A DNA stretch of 64,000 nt from Owenia fusiformis (GCA_903813345.2 CAIIXF020000012.1:17429520-17493519), one strand, 5' to 3'; counted from the stretch's first letter, positions 24,580 to 36,677 are shown. Notes: generated by a model not told the origin, from the letters alone. Made by a program: numbers and translations.

Positions 24580-24705
24580 TACAGTAAAACCTCTCTATCT
24601 GAATGCCACTGGGAACCAACCAAGTGTTAAGAATAGCAAATGTTCACATTTCAAGGTTTCTCCAAGGGAGCTCAATGGGAAATTACAAAATTGAGTTGAA
24701 CCCTT
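24580..24705. mobile_element. pogo-like MITE fragment at exon 11 donor
   Basis: Starts TACAGTAAAACCTCTCTATC directly after the exon 11 G and continues like the 36104 element (CACTGGGA-C-AACCAA, TTCACATTTCAAGG). The right end is lost. Confidence 0.65.
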
Positions 24706-24739
24706 ACCCATACATATATATGAATTTTATCCATTTCAG

Positions 24740-24807
24740 CTTGTGTTCAGAATGTCAGTGTTCAAAACAGACCAAGATAAAGACAAAAAACTGCTCTGCA
24801 AGACAAA
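24740..24807 (+). CDS. HECTD4: HECTD4 exon 12
   Basis: Short 68-nt exon, residues 721-743, LVFRMSVFKTDQDKDKK. Phase 0 in, 2 out; acceptor atttcag, donor gtaaga. Confidence 0.86.
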
Positions 24808-25020
24808 GTAAGATTTATTGTAGTCATTTGTTCAAATAAAAAAGGATATCATACAGTATATACCAACTTATTTTGAACTATTATTACAGTAGTTCACTCA
24901 TTTCTCATTTGATTAAAGTTCTGGATGTGGCAATTTTTATAGTATAATATATTTTCATTTACATAAACATTGTAACTTAAAGACACATAAAAAACAAGGT
25001 ATAAATTGATGTTCTTCTAG

Positions 25021-25175
25021 GAGACTTTTATGGCAAATTATGGACATGTACAGATTGGATGAAACAGTCCATGATATCCAAAGAGAGGCTTGCCTTGTAG
25101 TGAGTACTGGACTCACTGTGCTCTACCATACACCAGAGGACCAGGATAAACTACTTCATAGTATATTAACAGAAG
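25021..25175 (+). CDS. HECTD4: HECTD4 exon 13
   Basis: Residues 743-795: LLWQIMDMYRLDETVHDIQR and REACLVVSTGLTVLYHTPED. Phase 2 in, 1 out; acceptor cttctag. Confidence 0.9.
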
Positions 25176-25510
25176 GTATTACTCATGACATGACACTATT
25201 ACAATGAGCCAAAAATGATGTTTTAGTAGCAATATAACAACAAAGGAAGCAATTCTAAGTTTTTTAAGACTGGGTATCGATGTATACAGCAAAGTAAGTC
25301 TGTACATAATTGATCAGTATTCACTCTTTCTGATCGACGATACCTGATAATTTTCATGTTCTACAGTATTTCATGCTTTTTGTGAGTTTTGGAAAATTCA
25401 ATTTAAGTGAGTACAGTATCTCTGTCAAAATCCTCAATTCTGTCAAGATATTTTGAGCATTATTTTAGAAAATATAAGGATAAATTTTATGAATGCAATT
25501 TTTTTTATAG

Positions 25511-25737
25511 GTGCCAAGGTTCCCGGCATGGTGTTCCTGCGCGATCTCCTCCTCGTTGGATTTGTGGACCAGTTACAAAACAGCTATGACAAATATGACC
25601 AATCATCAAGCTTCATTTTAAAGGAGGACATTCTGAACTATATTTTGAAAATTGTTGTTCAAGAATCCTGTGTGTTATTAAGGGAATGCAAAACTAAATC
25701 AAAGGCAAACTTTGATCACCTTCAGATGTCCGTACCC
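25511..25737 (+). CDS. HECTD4: HECTD4 exon 14
   Basis: Residues 795-870, GAKVPGMVFLRDLLLVGFVD and a helical continuation. Phase 1 in, 0 out; donor gtgagt. Confidence 0.9.
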
Positions 25738-26098
25738 GTGAGTATAAAACAATAAAATCTGAAAAAAAACAAATCATGTTAATAGAACTACGTAGTCCAA
25801 CTCCTCAGTGAATTGCATGACAATGCAATTTGAATAATAAAAATAATTGTCATGCTTTATTGATACTATTGTCAATAAAAAACTTAATTAGCTCATTGGC
25901 TATGGACATTCTGAATGTGTCCAGACATATTTTACCTTTTTAGACATTATTAATATGTCAAGTCAACTGTTTTTGAGAATGTAGTGGCAAATTTGATTTT
26001 TAAATCAAGACAGGGTTTCTAGAGATCTGACTCTCATTTTTTCAAATTACCGGTATGTATCCTACATTTCTTTTTTATTTTACTGATACTTTTTTCAG

Positions 26099-26264
26099 GA
26101 AGCATCCCCTTGCTTGCGATACCTAATGGCACTCCAGTCCTACTTGTTGAGATTAGCAGTTCTACATGTACATAACACTGAAGGAGGGAAAGTCAAAAGG
26201 ATAACACAACCATTGAAGGAACTTCAGGAAGCACTGCTATCATTGGCCTCGAAAATATTTGCTG
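26099..26264 (+). CDS. HECTD4: HECTD4 exon 15
   Basis: Residues 871-926. Contains CLRYLMALQSYLLRLAVLHV. Helical repeat-like region. Phase 0 in, 1 out; the intron that follows carries a mariner element. Confidence 0.9.
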
Positions 26265-26365
26265 GTTAGTTCCTGAAGGAATTTATTAATTAAAAATTTT
26301 ATGTTTATTGTGTACAGGTTAATGATGCTTGGTGTTCAGTAGAATTTGTCACACATTATCATATA

Positions 26366-27444
26366 CGAGGGGTGATCCAAAAGTCTTGGACGCCCTGCTC
26401 TAATTTTGTTGGTTTTTGATAAAATTACTTTAAACTTTCCAATAATAAAGACCAACAATCAAACTACTTTGTGTGTTAATTTCATGGAGAAATTATATAT
26501 TTGATGTAGTTTTCTAGATAGTTTTTAATGTAGGGACCCTGCCACCCGGAACGGTATACGCACATGACAACTTTCAGCCTTAAATGTTCCCGCCATTTCA
26601 CTTGTTTCACAAGTCTTGACCACTATCTTTCTTTGAATTTTGAATGTTAAACCATGTTAGTTTACTTCCTTTGTTATTAGGCAATCAATTAATTGTGTTT
26701 TGAATATCATGGCATATATGACAATGGCTGTATATGTCAAATTCTAAGAAAATGACATCAGACAAGCAACCCTCATTCTGGTATCATTTTTGCTCCAAGA
26801 TGGCTGCTGAAATGGAGAACATGAAAGAAATCAAAGTGGAACAAAGTATACTACAAGATATTCTCACTTTTATTGACCTTGAGCAGCTACCATATGCACG
26901 ATATAGTCTAGATATGGCTCTGTGCGATTTTCTTCCATTTCTGAAGTTGAAAGAAAATATTTTTACTCATTGGATGAGGTTTAGACTGGCACTCCAGCAC
27001 CATTTGTATCACATAAGCAATGGCGGTTTCATAAATGTCTTTCATTCATTGGTAAAGTGGTATGAAAAATGTGTTCAAATTCGTGGAAAATATGTTGAAA
27101 AGTAGGTCTTAATACGTGAAAATGATGATGGTAGATGACACTCAGATTGAAAATCGGAAATTCTCTCATATCATGAATGGTGTTAGGTTATGCACCTGCA
27201 CCTAAAGTATTTGCCATATTATAACAGTTGTGACGTGATTTACTATATTCAAATACCGTTCCGGGTGGCTGCGACCCGGTATTAAAAACTATTTAGAAAA
27301 GTAGCTAAAATATATTATTTTCTGTTGAAACTTATACACAAAGTTGTTAAGATGTTGATCTTTATTATCTGAAAGTTTCATGTAATTATATTAGAAAGTA
27401 GCAAAGTTAGAGCGTGGCGTCCAAGACTTTTGGATCACCCCTCG
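26366..27444 (+). mobile_element. mariner element, internally deleted
   Basis: Terminal inverted repeats of about 190 bp starting CGAGGGGTGATCCAAAAGTC, flanked by TA at 26364-26365 and 27445-27446, in HECTD4 intron 15. Encodes the truncated transposase listed separately. Confidence 0.9.
26734..27105 (+). pseudogene. mariner transposase, deletion derivative
   Basis: A 123-codon frame. The first ~45 residues (FWYHFCSKMAAEMENMKE) resemble the mariner amino-terminal DNA-binding part. The rest (ARYSLDMALCDFLPFLKLKE) matches the region around the third catalytic aspartate and the C-terminus. About two thirds of a normal ~345-residue protein, including the first two catalytic acids, is missing, so it cannot be active. 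Confidence 0.85.
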
Positions 27445-28079
27445 TACATAGGTCATTGCTATTGACCTAAGGACCTTGTAAAAGTAATTTGTCCTCTCTT
27501 GAGCAATTGCCCCCTATTGAAAACTGATTGAAAATTAGTGTCCTATTGTAGATTTAATGACCTCAATCTCTCCTAGTAAGACTCCTGTTGACCCCAGGCC
27601 TTTTAACCTGCACCTTTTCCATTAAGCCAATTAACTCTTATCCCTGTAACCTAATGACCTCAGAGCCCTCTAGTGATGTACATGTTTACATCAGCATCTT
27701 CTCTTAAACCTACTGATTAAAGTCATTCTATTGGACCTAGTATTAAACACATATCAGTACCATTGAACTGAGTGTCTTCTACTAAGCCTATCAGTGATCT
27801 CCCCAGCATTAAAGCAAGTGGGTGCAGCACCTATCTGAAATTTTGAAAGCAGACTTGCACCCACCTGAAAATCCATTTGCATCCACTTGAAAATGAGAAA
27901 TGGGCATGTTTTGACCAATTTGAATTAAAATTTTTGAATTGTGAAAATGTGATTTTGGCAATGACTTGAGAAAAAATCCTGTGGAGAACACTGCCTATTG
28001 ACCCAAGTCCCACCTATTTAAATGTACCTCAGAAGAACAGTACATGTAATAGTATTATGGTCATTTCCATTGTTTCTAG

Positions 28080-28312
28080 GTTGCTACGAAGTGTTAGAAG
28101 TGTTGCTAGAAACCTGTAATACAATAATAAATGAAATGAAAGAGGAATCTGAATGCAGACTACAGGGCTTAGAAAGGGTTGCCAAGGCAACTATTGTCGG
28201 CCATCTTCTACCTGTCCTACTCACTGTCATGACACACCACAACTTGAAATTCTTGCCAATTGCTGATAAGCTTATGCCAGAACTGGTACAGCTTGTTGTT
28301 CTCACAAGCCAG
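28080..28312 (+). CDS. HECTD4: HECTD4 exon 16
   Basis: Residues 926-1003: CYEVLEVLLETCNTIINEM and HLLPVLLTVMTHHNLKFLP. Helical, armadillo-like in appearance. Phase 1 in, 0 out; donor gtgagt. Confidence 0.9.
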
Positions 28313-28674
28313 GTGAGTAAACAATACTAAACAGAGGGAGCTCTTTCAGTATTTTCTTTTGCTATAATGTTAAGGTGACAAAAGCATTATGGAAGATCTC
28401 AATCTTAGCATGACATTTCCTCCACTAGTAAATTATTTCTTATTACCTAATTACAGACCCATCAGTTGATTGAAATTCCAAATTTTATCCTCATATTTAA
28501 GTTGATATAGGGAGCTTTTTCTTGATCTCTTCTGCTTTATGAAAAGGCAACAGAAACCTTATAGAAGATCTCAATCTAAGCATGACATTTCCTCATGTGG
28601 CAATTCACAACTTTACATTTTTATAGACTCATGTACGTGTAAATCACGTGATGGAAATTTTAACTTCATATTGT

Positions 28675-29390
28675 TCATTATCCCACCGAACGAAGTTTGA
28701 GGGGGATATAGAGAAGCCGTCCGTCTGTCCGTCCATCCGTGTGTCCGGGCGATAACTCCAATACCGGTGGACAGATTTGGTTCAAATTTTAAAGGCTTAT
28801 GCCTTATGAGTGTAGTACCTCTGCTCGAGAAGGAATTTTCAATATGGCCTCTCAATTCAAAATGGCCGCCATTTTTCGTAAAAAAAGAAATCGTTGATAA
28901 CTCAAATACAAGTTCACAGATTTGGTTCAAATTTTATATGCTGATGCCTAGGGACAAAGGAGTGTTGCACAAGAAGGGATTTTCAAATTGGCCGCTTAAT
29001 TTCAAAATGGCGGCCATTTTTCGTAAAAATATGTAGTCTTTGATAACTCAAATACCAGTGAACGGATTTGGTTCAAATTTTATATGATGATGCTTAGGGA
29101 CACAGTAGCTATGTTCGACAAATTTTTTTTAAGATGGCCGCTTAATTTCAAAGTGGCGGCAATTTTTCGTAAAAAACATAATCTTTGATAACTCAAATAC
29201 CAGTGAACAGATTTGATTGAAATTTCATATGATTATGCCTAGGGACACAGTAGCTCTGTTCAAGCAATAATTTTCAAGATGGCGGCTGAATTTTAAGATG
29301 GCGGCCAATTTTCGTAAAAAACGTAATCTTTGATAACTCATATACCAGTGAACAGATTTGGTTCAAATTTTATATGATGATGCCTACATG
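28675..29390 (+). repeat. Family E repeat with four to five tandem ~130-bp units, intron 16
   Basis: Starts TTATCCCACCGAACGAAGTT with CCGTCTGTCCGTCC, then repeated GATAACTCAAATACCAGTGA / GGTTCAAATTTTATATGATG / AAGATGGCGGC units. The open frames here are repeat artefacts. Confidence 0.75.
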
Positions 29391-29823
29391 TAGTTCACAA
29401 TGGTTAACTTTGTGCCAAATTTCTACTCTGTGGAGTTGCTGTTTTTCTAGTTATTTTTATTTTATGTAAAAATGCTACTCATCATTTAAATGAAATTCTT
29501 TAATATGATCATCTAATGGGACTCAAACACAATGTTGTGAAATGGAATGATTAAGTCTCCAGATTTTTACATCATATATGACTCTTGATATTAAACATTC
29601 TTCAAAGTGGCATGCATCATCCTTCACCATCCAATCAATAACATAATGGCTGATGTGAATTTTATCCCCTTATGGATATCAGGTTTACTGAAAATCTGCC
29701 AAAATACGAGTATAATCTTTTTCCACTGTTTCCAAAAATACATTTTTTTTAATTTTGACATGATATCCTATGCATATCTAAGTAACTATTGAGTACTATG
29801 ATAACTATTAAATGGAATTGCAG

Positions 29824-29924
29824 GCTGCCCTATTACTGAAGAGCCAGGTACATGCAGTCCATGATAGTAGTCAAGATATAGCAGACCTAGGTGGCATAAT
29901 AGGAGAAACACTTGATATTGAAAA
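29824..29924 (+). CDS. HECTD4: HECTD4 exon 17
   Basis: Residues 1004-1037, ALLLKSQVHAVHDSSQD onward. Phase 0 in, 2 out; acceptor attgcag, donor gtaaga. Confidence 0.87.
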
Positions 29925-30104
29925 GTAAGATCATTAATTTAATGAAAAGCTCATTTCAACACATAACACAGAATTTGACCAGTGTGTTTTACTTTTAAAT
30001 TACTGATTACCATTTGATCAGTTCAATGGCAATTTTCACTGATTGTTTTTTGTCTATAAAATTTAGGTCTGATACGGTTTTTGTAAATTTATTCTTCATA
30101 TTTT

Positions 30105-30240
30105 ATGTCATCACCAGAAGTGGGACATATTGTTATACTCTCCATAATATAGTCTCTATAATCTTGGTGGTTGGTGTTCGGTGGTCAGCATCTGTAACAA
30201 ATAGCAGGTTGTGACATTTTGAATGTTAATTCCATGTTTA
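30105..30240 (+). repeat. Family D repeat, intron 17
   Basis: ATGTCATCACCAGAAGTGGG ... CTGTAACAAATAGCAGGTTG. Confidence 0.6.
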
Positions 30241-30312
30241 ATTCTATATCACGTACAATGTTACTGTGTAACAAATGTTTTCTATTATAACCCATCATTT
30301 GTATAATTGTAG

Positions 30313-30514
30313 CATTGAGGTAGAAGGGGAAGAAGAACAAGGTTTTCTCACTGGCCTTAATATTCCTGCACCCTGGTCAACTGGTAGAACTATTGAGACA
30401 ATCCACCCAGTCCGTGATAACTACAAGCTGAAGGAGACAGTCCACATTCCTGGGGCGAGATTTCTTTATATGAGGTTTGACCCCAGAAGTTCTTCACAGT
30501 ATGATTATGATAAG
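30313..30514 (+). CDS. HECTD4: HECTD4 exon 18 (start of beta-sandwich region)
   Basis: Residues 1037-1104. Contains ETIHPVRDNYKLKETVHIPG, then FLYMRFDPRSSSQYDYDK. The hydrophobic alternation and the 'HIPGA...RFDPRSS..DYDKL' pattern resemble a CUB-like beta-sandwich that continues in exons 19 and 20; I infer the fold only. Phase 2 in, 0 out. Confidence 0.9.
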
Positions 30515-30917
30515 GTAAGTATTTCAATTGGCCATCACAGGAGGAATGTAGTGCCTAACACATAAGTTAAACAGGAAATATTTTCTCATATCTGTTTGTA
30601 TACATACCATTTTAACTTCCTCTATTTTGATTTTTTTGTACAGAGAAAAGTTTTAAAATTGCAACATAGATATTCTCAAACATATCCAAAATGAGAAAAG
30701 AAATGGATTCAATTATATGATCATGAAGCCTAATTTCAACAGTTGTCAGTATTCTATATATATTTATTCTTTAAGTACATTCACACCCCTTGGGGTCAAG
30801 TACATGTACAAAAATCATAACAATTATAAAGGAAGGAAAAAAAGACATTTATAGATTTACATGTAAAAAACTACTTAACTATTAATATTATTATATTGAA
30901 TGTAACCTTTATTTCAG

Positions 30918-31037
30918 CTTATAGTATATGCTGGGCCAAACACAAGTGGTCGCAAGGTGGCAGAATATGGTGGCAACACATTTGGTTATGGCAGTAGAAG
31001 TGTATTAGGGGGAGGATGGCCCAAAGACCTAGTCAAG
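30918..31037 (+). CDS. HECTD4: HECTD4 exon 19
   Basis: Residues 1105-1144, LIVYAGPNTSGRKVAEYGG and a glycine-rich GYGSRSVLGGGWP. Middle of the beta-sandwich region. Phase 0 on both sides. Confidence 0.9.
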
Positions 31038-31069
31038 GTAGGAACATTTAGTCATTTCATTATTTTGTA

Positions 31070-31215
31070 ATTTCACCACCAGAAGTAACATTGTTATGGT
31101 CTCCAACTTTTTGTGGATGGCTATCAGTGTCCAGAGTTCAGGAGTTGTGTTTGTGGGTCAGTTTGCGGCATCAGGAACAAATGGCAGGTTGTGATATTTT
31201 GCATGTTAATTGCTG
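31070..31215 (+). repeat. Family D repeat, intron 19
   Basis: TTCACCACCAGAAGTAACAT ... GGAACAAATGGCAGGTTGTG. Followed by the TIR element at 31261. Confidence 0.62.
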
Positions 31216-31260
31216 CCTTGTATTTTACATGTTTCTAATATTGAAATTGTAGACCTCGCT

Positions 31261-32529
31261 CCCTATTCACCTTTCCACAAAGTAAAGAAAATCGATAATT
31301 TTCGGCGCGCTGATTGGTTGTATGTAAATGGGTCAAATCAATGACGTCAATGGTAGAAAGTTTTAAAGAATTAGTACAGCCAGCATAGGAATATTTTGAA
31401 TAAACTACAATAAAAAGGATTCTATTTGCCAAATGCACAAATTATTTTTAATCAAATATGAAATATGGACGGGGCACTTTGATTCCGAACCTTATGTAAT
31501 TTAAATTAATCATTTTTTGACAGAACTATTGTTTATTAAGACTTCTGAGATCAGCTTCACATACCCGGGCTCACATATCTCGTGCGATTGTAAACAAAAA
31601 ATGTAAATTGTGAAGTTACAAACAACTCGGTTTAATTATCTGATAGTGGTCATACAATATTCTGTTAAATGGTTATATGTCGTAGTAAGAAGTTCCATCA
31701 GAAATTCACCATGAGTGACATTCGCGCAAACGAAACCAATCGAATTGAAACACTTTTTTGTTTGACTTTGTTATTGAGGATCGATCCCGTCTCCATAATA
31801 CACAATATTTTCAAAAGCATGCATGAATATGTTACGGTTACTAAAACCATGGGCTTTCAAGATCATGAAAGACCATGACTAAACTAACTTTCTTTTCATT
31901 GGAACTTTTTCCAGTTGCAATTTCAGTAAAACGTACAACGGGTTTCTCGCTAAACGCAACTGGGCCTAATTAAAAAACCTTCATTTCATCCTCCAAACTT
32001 GGAGAACGCCCATTGGCTATTAAAAAGATAACTTCGAAGCCAAATTTTCTATCCAAGAAGCTAGACTTAAACCATTGCTTTATTATTTACCAAATGAAAT
32101 TTGTTCATAGTACATATACGATATCGTTACCTTTTGGTATTAATTCGCCATCAGCGATGTCAATAACGATCAGCAATGTCAACGCTTATGATAATTTCAC
32201 CTGTTCACATGCAGTTCCCATTATGATTGAAAAATGACCGGGAGTAATTCTCTTCAATTTATTCACTCATTATGAACAGAAATTTAATATTTAAATCGCT
32301 TAGAAGGCGTAAATAAATGTCATTTTGACGTTCAATAAAAAATCCGTCAATAATTTACTGATAATTTGCACATTTGAAGAGGTAAAACTTACAGCATTAA
32401 ACCGAGGATTTACATGTAAACTCAATTGCATTTGTTTTTCACGGGAAAAAGTTTCTCCCATTGACGTCACAGATTTTTAAGCGGCTCATTATAATATTCA
32501 TGAGCTGACTTTATGGAAAGGTGAATACT
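31261..32529. mobile_element. TIR element of 1.27 kb in intron 19
   Basis: Left CCCTATTCACCTTTCCACAA, right inverse of TAGTATTCACCTTTCCATAA. Subterminal TGACGTCA words near both ends. No transposase recognised; small frames inside are without domains. Confidence 0.6.
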
Positions 32530-32776
32530 ACCATTGTGTCACAATGCTTCTGCCATTCATGGTTTAGTGTATAAAGTTTCATAATTTATTTTGGTTTACA
32601 GCACTGTTCCATGACAACCAAAATTCAAGTGATTCAACAGTTATTTATTCACCTGTTAGTGTATCCTATCGAACGAAGGTAGCTTTGAAAAGTAATCATG
32701 GTCATATATATATTACCATTTAAAATCACTTGCCATATCCTGCATGTCTCTTAAAATATGTTATTATCCAAAACAG

Positions 32777-33045
32777 ATTGATGGAGATACGGTGACACTC
32801 TCATTTGAAATGCGAAGTGGGCGTGAACACAACACACCAGATAAGGCAATGTGGGGGTTTTTGGTAACAGTAAGGGCACAAGAGGCTACAGAAGAAGTGA
32901 CCAATGGACTGCCATTCTTAGCTGATCTTGCCTTGGGTCTCTCAGTACTGGCCTGTAGCATGTTAAACCTCCTCTACCAGGGACCTGAGAAAACAACTGA
33001 TGAGATGTCATGTGAAACACTGTTGAAATCAAAACTTCTACAGAG
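32777..33045 (+). CDS. HECTD4: HECTD4 exon 20
   Basis: Residues 1145-1234: DGDTVTLSFEMRSGREHNTP and MWGFLVTVRAQEATEEV end the beta-sandwich, followed by a helical FLADLALGLSVLACSMLNLL. Phase 0 in, 2 out. A hAT-type MITE starts 43 bp after the donor. Confidence 0.91.
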
Positions 33046-33088
33046 GTATGGATTCAATGGATTCAAGTTGGTTAATTATATGAACTGT

Positions 33089-33338
33089 CATCCTCCGATC
33101 ACAGGGCTTCAAAATCCAGAATATATTCTTTCTTTTTACCCCCTGCGATAAGCAGTTAGCATTTCCCCGATTAAAGAACTCGCAATCTGATTGGCTGTCG
33201 CAACACTGCGACAGAAATCTTGTATAAGTCATTGCGCATAATAAGATCACATGATTCAGTTTAATCGGGCGCTTCCAAATTGGTTATAGCAGGGGGGAAG
33301 AAGGAGGTACGGATTCTGGATACCTGCTTAGGAGGATG
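33089..33338 (-). mobile_element. hAT-type MITE, copy 2 (intron 20)
   Basis: Inverse orientation to the 22502 copy and highly similar end to end. Flanks ATGAACTGT and ATGAACTTT form a near-exact duplication. Confidence 0.85.
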
Positions 33339-33652
33339 ATGAACTTTCGGATGGCCTACCTAGTTGTTGAAATAGTATTGCCCTCTAGAAATAGTACATG
33401 AGTATTTAAGATATAACTTTGAGATAACACACATGTGTTGTTTGTTGGTTACAATTAAACAAGTGATTATATATTGTGTTGTGAAAGGATAAAGAGTTTT
33501 TTGTAACAAATTATTTCTGTTGAGTCTTTTTTCCAACCAAACCATTGAATGGATTCATTTTTAAACCGGGACGTTTCTTTTGAAAATCTAGAAATGCTAC
33601 CTTGTTGACATATTGAATGGAATTAATGAATTAAATGCCTTTGTTTTTGTAG

Positions 33653-33853
33653 ATGTATCTGGCAAAGGGAGACCGGCACACCATTCCCAATTCAAACGAC
33701 AGGTCCAGTAGATATACCTATTGATGAAGAGTCTGAGTTGAATTTACCAAATATGGCATCAGATTTAGCAAGAATCAAACTGCCTGCTGAAATCATTGTG
33801 AAGCTTAGAAGTCTATCAGGTCGCCAAAATCCAACACTGAGACCAAGTATTAG
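33653..33853 (+). CDS. HECTD4: HECTD4 exon 21
   Basis: Residues 1234-1301: RCIWQRETGTPFPIQTTGP and KLPAEIIVKLRSLSGR. Phase 2 on both sides; acceptor tttgtag, donor gtaagt. Confidence 0.9.
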
Positions 33854-34419
33854 GTAAGTGATGCTGTTTGTCTCATTGGGGCTTCCTTGATGCTTGTTTT
33901 TAATTTTTGATTCATACCTAATTTCAACTCCTGTGTTTGTTAACTTTATACCATCAGTTGACTTGTGTGAGTTGACACTTTAGTTAAAACATCTAACACG
34001 CACATCTGCATGCACCATCTGCATGTACCATGCACCGTGGACCTGCATATATGCTGTGAAATGTTTTTGATGACATTCTTATTTTACATGAACTTTGAAT
34101 ATACCTGCAAAAGCATCACGTTTATATTCATTTCATGAGTATAAATACATAGGATTATCAATAATTTTTGGAATTTACCCTCTCCATCTTAGAAAGTATC
34201 TGGAGTCAAAAAACTCTGCAGAAATATCTGTCTTAAACTACAAAAGAATATCTGAAAGAATAAAAAGTTTGTGAACTACTATACCTGTGTTTTATGGTGG
34301 CTTAATGCAACCCTTGATTGTAACTTAAGATGAAATGAAAAATTCTTACATTGTTAGTTTTACACTGAAGCATGGACTCATTTATTAAGTAAATTAAAAA
34401 TTGATTTTATTGATTCTAG

Positions 34420-34606
34420 GGAAGTGATTCGAGCGGATGATCTCCAAGAAGCTGTCATATCAGCCACCATTAAGCATCTTTCACTCTCTGAGACTGTTCG
34501 CCATCTTGGATCAGTGATTGACAATAAATCAGAAGATTATTGGCTCTTGGATAACGTCATGACAGAGGTGTTCCGAAAGTATGACGCCCTCATAAGGCAG
34601 CTTCAG
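34420..34606 (+). CDS. HECTD4: HECTD4 exon 22
   Basis: Residues 1301-1363: REVIRADDLQEAVISATIKH and LDNVMTEVFRKYDALIRQL. Helical. Phase 2 in, 0 out; donor gtacag. Confidence 0.9.
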
Positions 34607-34805
34607 GTACAGGCTTGAAATATTTGGCGATCTTAAAAGTTCATGTTTTTCAGAAATTTATTACTTGTCTTTCATTTGAAAATGTTCCTTCATCAAAGCA
34701 ATTGAACCAATTTTGTAAAAAAAAAAATTTTAAGTTACCATAAGTTTGACCTATGAAATGTGCCAAGAGACTGTTCACTGTTTACATGATGATTTCAGTA
34801 AGAAG

Positions 34806-34977
34806 TACTGTAAAACCTGTAAAGTGCGAAAAACAGAACATTTTCTTAGGTGGAACACCTCAAAGATTTGTGAACCATGAACTTACCCAAAATGAACCCC
34901 AGAAAATGGAATTCCTCCCAAGTGGACCTCTTATTGATATATACCACAGGTGCTCCCCTCACACCCGTTTTACTGTA
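34806..34977. mobile_element. pogo-like MITE, intron 22
   Basis: TACTGTAAAACCTGTAAAGT at left, inverse of TACAGTAAAACGGG at right; ends 20 bp before exon 23. Confidence 0.7.
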
Positions 34978-34997
34978 TACATGTACATTATTTCCAG

Positions 34998-35102
34998 ACA
35001 CTAGCTGATTTAGAACAGAAGTGGCAATTGGAAGTTGAGGAGATGGTAGCAGGAACACAGGATATCAATGAGGCATTTTTCATTGATTATCATCTGCAAG
35101 AG
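34998..35102 (+). CDS. HECTD4: HECTD4 exon 23
   Basis: Residues 1364-1398, TLADLEQKWQLEVEEM onward, charged and probably coiled-coil. The acceptor tttccag is 20 bp downstream of a pogo-like MITE. Phase 0 on both sides. Confidence 0.89.
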
Positions 35103-35362
35103 GTGAGCATGACTCTGGTCATGATCGTTTTCACCTGAAGGATTAAAGGCCCTGTGAAATATGTTAAAGGCCCTATGAAATAGTTAATTCAGTTGAAGCA
35201 CTTTTTACAAGTATACAGGGTGTCCCAAAAACAGCATCTGAAAAGTGTTTGTTTTCTTCAAGATTTGTGAAGTTAGCCTTAGTTTTCAGGTACAGAAACT
35301 ACAATTTATTGATGACAATATAACACATAAAAATGAATCATAAAAATGTTGTACATTTTCAG

Positions 35363-35451
35363 AATAAAGAAAAAGAGCTTGCATTTCTCTGCTATTTGAA
35401 GAATGTGGAAATGGACCATGGTAACCATGACAATACAGTGAATAATTTAAG
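35363..35451 (+). CDS. HECTD4: HECTD4 exon 24
   Basis: Residues 1399-1428, NKEKELAFLCYLKNVEMDH. Phase 0 in, 2 out; acceptor ttttcag, donor gtaatg. Confidence 0.87.
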
Positions 35452-35878
35452 GTAATGATTTTGAAAACAAAGAAAGAAATGCATTTGATCAGTGCTTATT
35501 CCACAATTATATTAGGAAGGGCATTTTAAAAGTTTATTTTTTCACTGAGTGGGATAAATTTCGTTTTCATTTTTTGATGGAGACTCAGTACCTACTTCCA
35601 ACCTGTCTTGGAAAAGCAAATGTAAACTCAAACGTATTATAGGAACGGTGATTAAAATTTCATGGATCCATTCAACTATATATTACCTCAAAAATTCATA
35701 CTTTTCTACAATAAAATAGAAGAAATGCTGTGGATACTCTTCCAAATCCCAAGTAAAAGAATCATCTTCATGGCATAACAATATTTTCATATTATGAATT
35801 TCATCAGTTGCGCATGAGTCTCAATGCTGTTTAAAAAACATATAGGTATTGGAAATTCAACTATTTCACTTTATTTAG

Positions 35879-36087
35879 GGAAAAACTTGAACAAGAGGTC
35901 TCAGCAGCAACTAGCGACCAGAATTCAAGTTGCAAGCCAAAGATATCAATGATGAAAACCAGAGAGCTTGTTGCAGGAATATTGGAGAAACTCAACTTGT
36001 TACTTACAGTCACAATCGCTCCAGAACAGTCGCATTCCCGCACATATTCTAGAATGACGTCACAAGCTAATGAAGCTCAGAGGATGG
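35879..36087 (+). CDS. HECTD4: HECTD4 exon 25
   Basis: Residues 1428-1498. Contains MMKTRELVAGILEKLNLLL. Phase 2 in, 1 out; acceptor tatttag, donor gtatgt. Confidence 0.88.
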
Positions 36088-36103
36088 GTATGTCAACTAT
36101 TAA

Positions 36104-36296
36104 ATATACAATAAGATCTCTCTATTGGAACACCACTGGGACTGACCAATAGTGTTCAGATTAGCAGGTGTTCACATTTCAAGGTTTTATCATAAAAAAG
36201 TCAGTCGGAGATAATAAATTGGGACCAAGAAAGGTGTTCACATTTAGAGGTGTTCAGACTAGATCTGTGTTCATATATACAGGTTTCACTGTACAG
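36104..36296. mobile_element. pogo-like MITE, intron 25
   Basis: AATAAGATCTCTCTATTGGA at left (decayed), TATACAGGTTTCACTGTACA at right; interior GGTGTTCAGATTAGCAGGTG. Confidence 0.65.
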
Positions 36297-36677
36297 TGTT
36301 TGTAGCTCATGAAGTGAAGACAGTTTACAAATGGTCCATTGGATCTTAAGAGTTAGGGAGAATGTATGAGAAACTTTGGATCTTGTACAATGGAAAGACT
36401 TGCACGTTGCATTCAATGATTCAGGGTGTTTAATGAGTGTTCCACAACTCAACAAAAGTCTATGCATGCCTTTATAGTCTGTGTATCAGTGCAGATAAAA
36501 TAATTCAACTGTTCCTCTAAGGAGGGATATCTGGGTCTGTCTTTCTGTGATATTTATTAAAGATGCAAATAAGTAATACACATACATACATGCATATAGC
36601 ACACTCTATTATAGACATCTAGACTGCACCATTGCATTTGTAAAACTTCTGCTATAGCATTGTCACTTAATTTGCAG

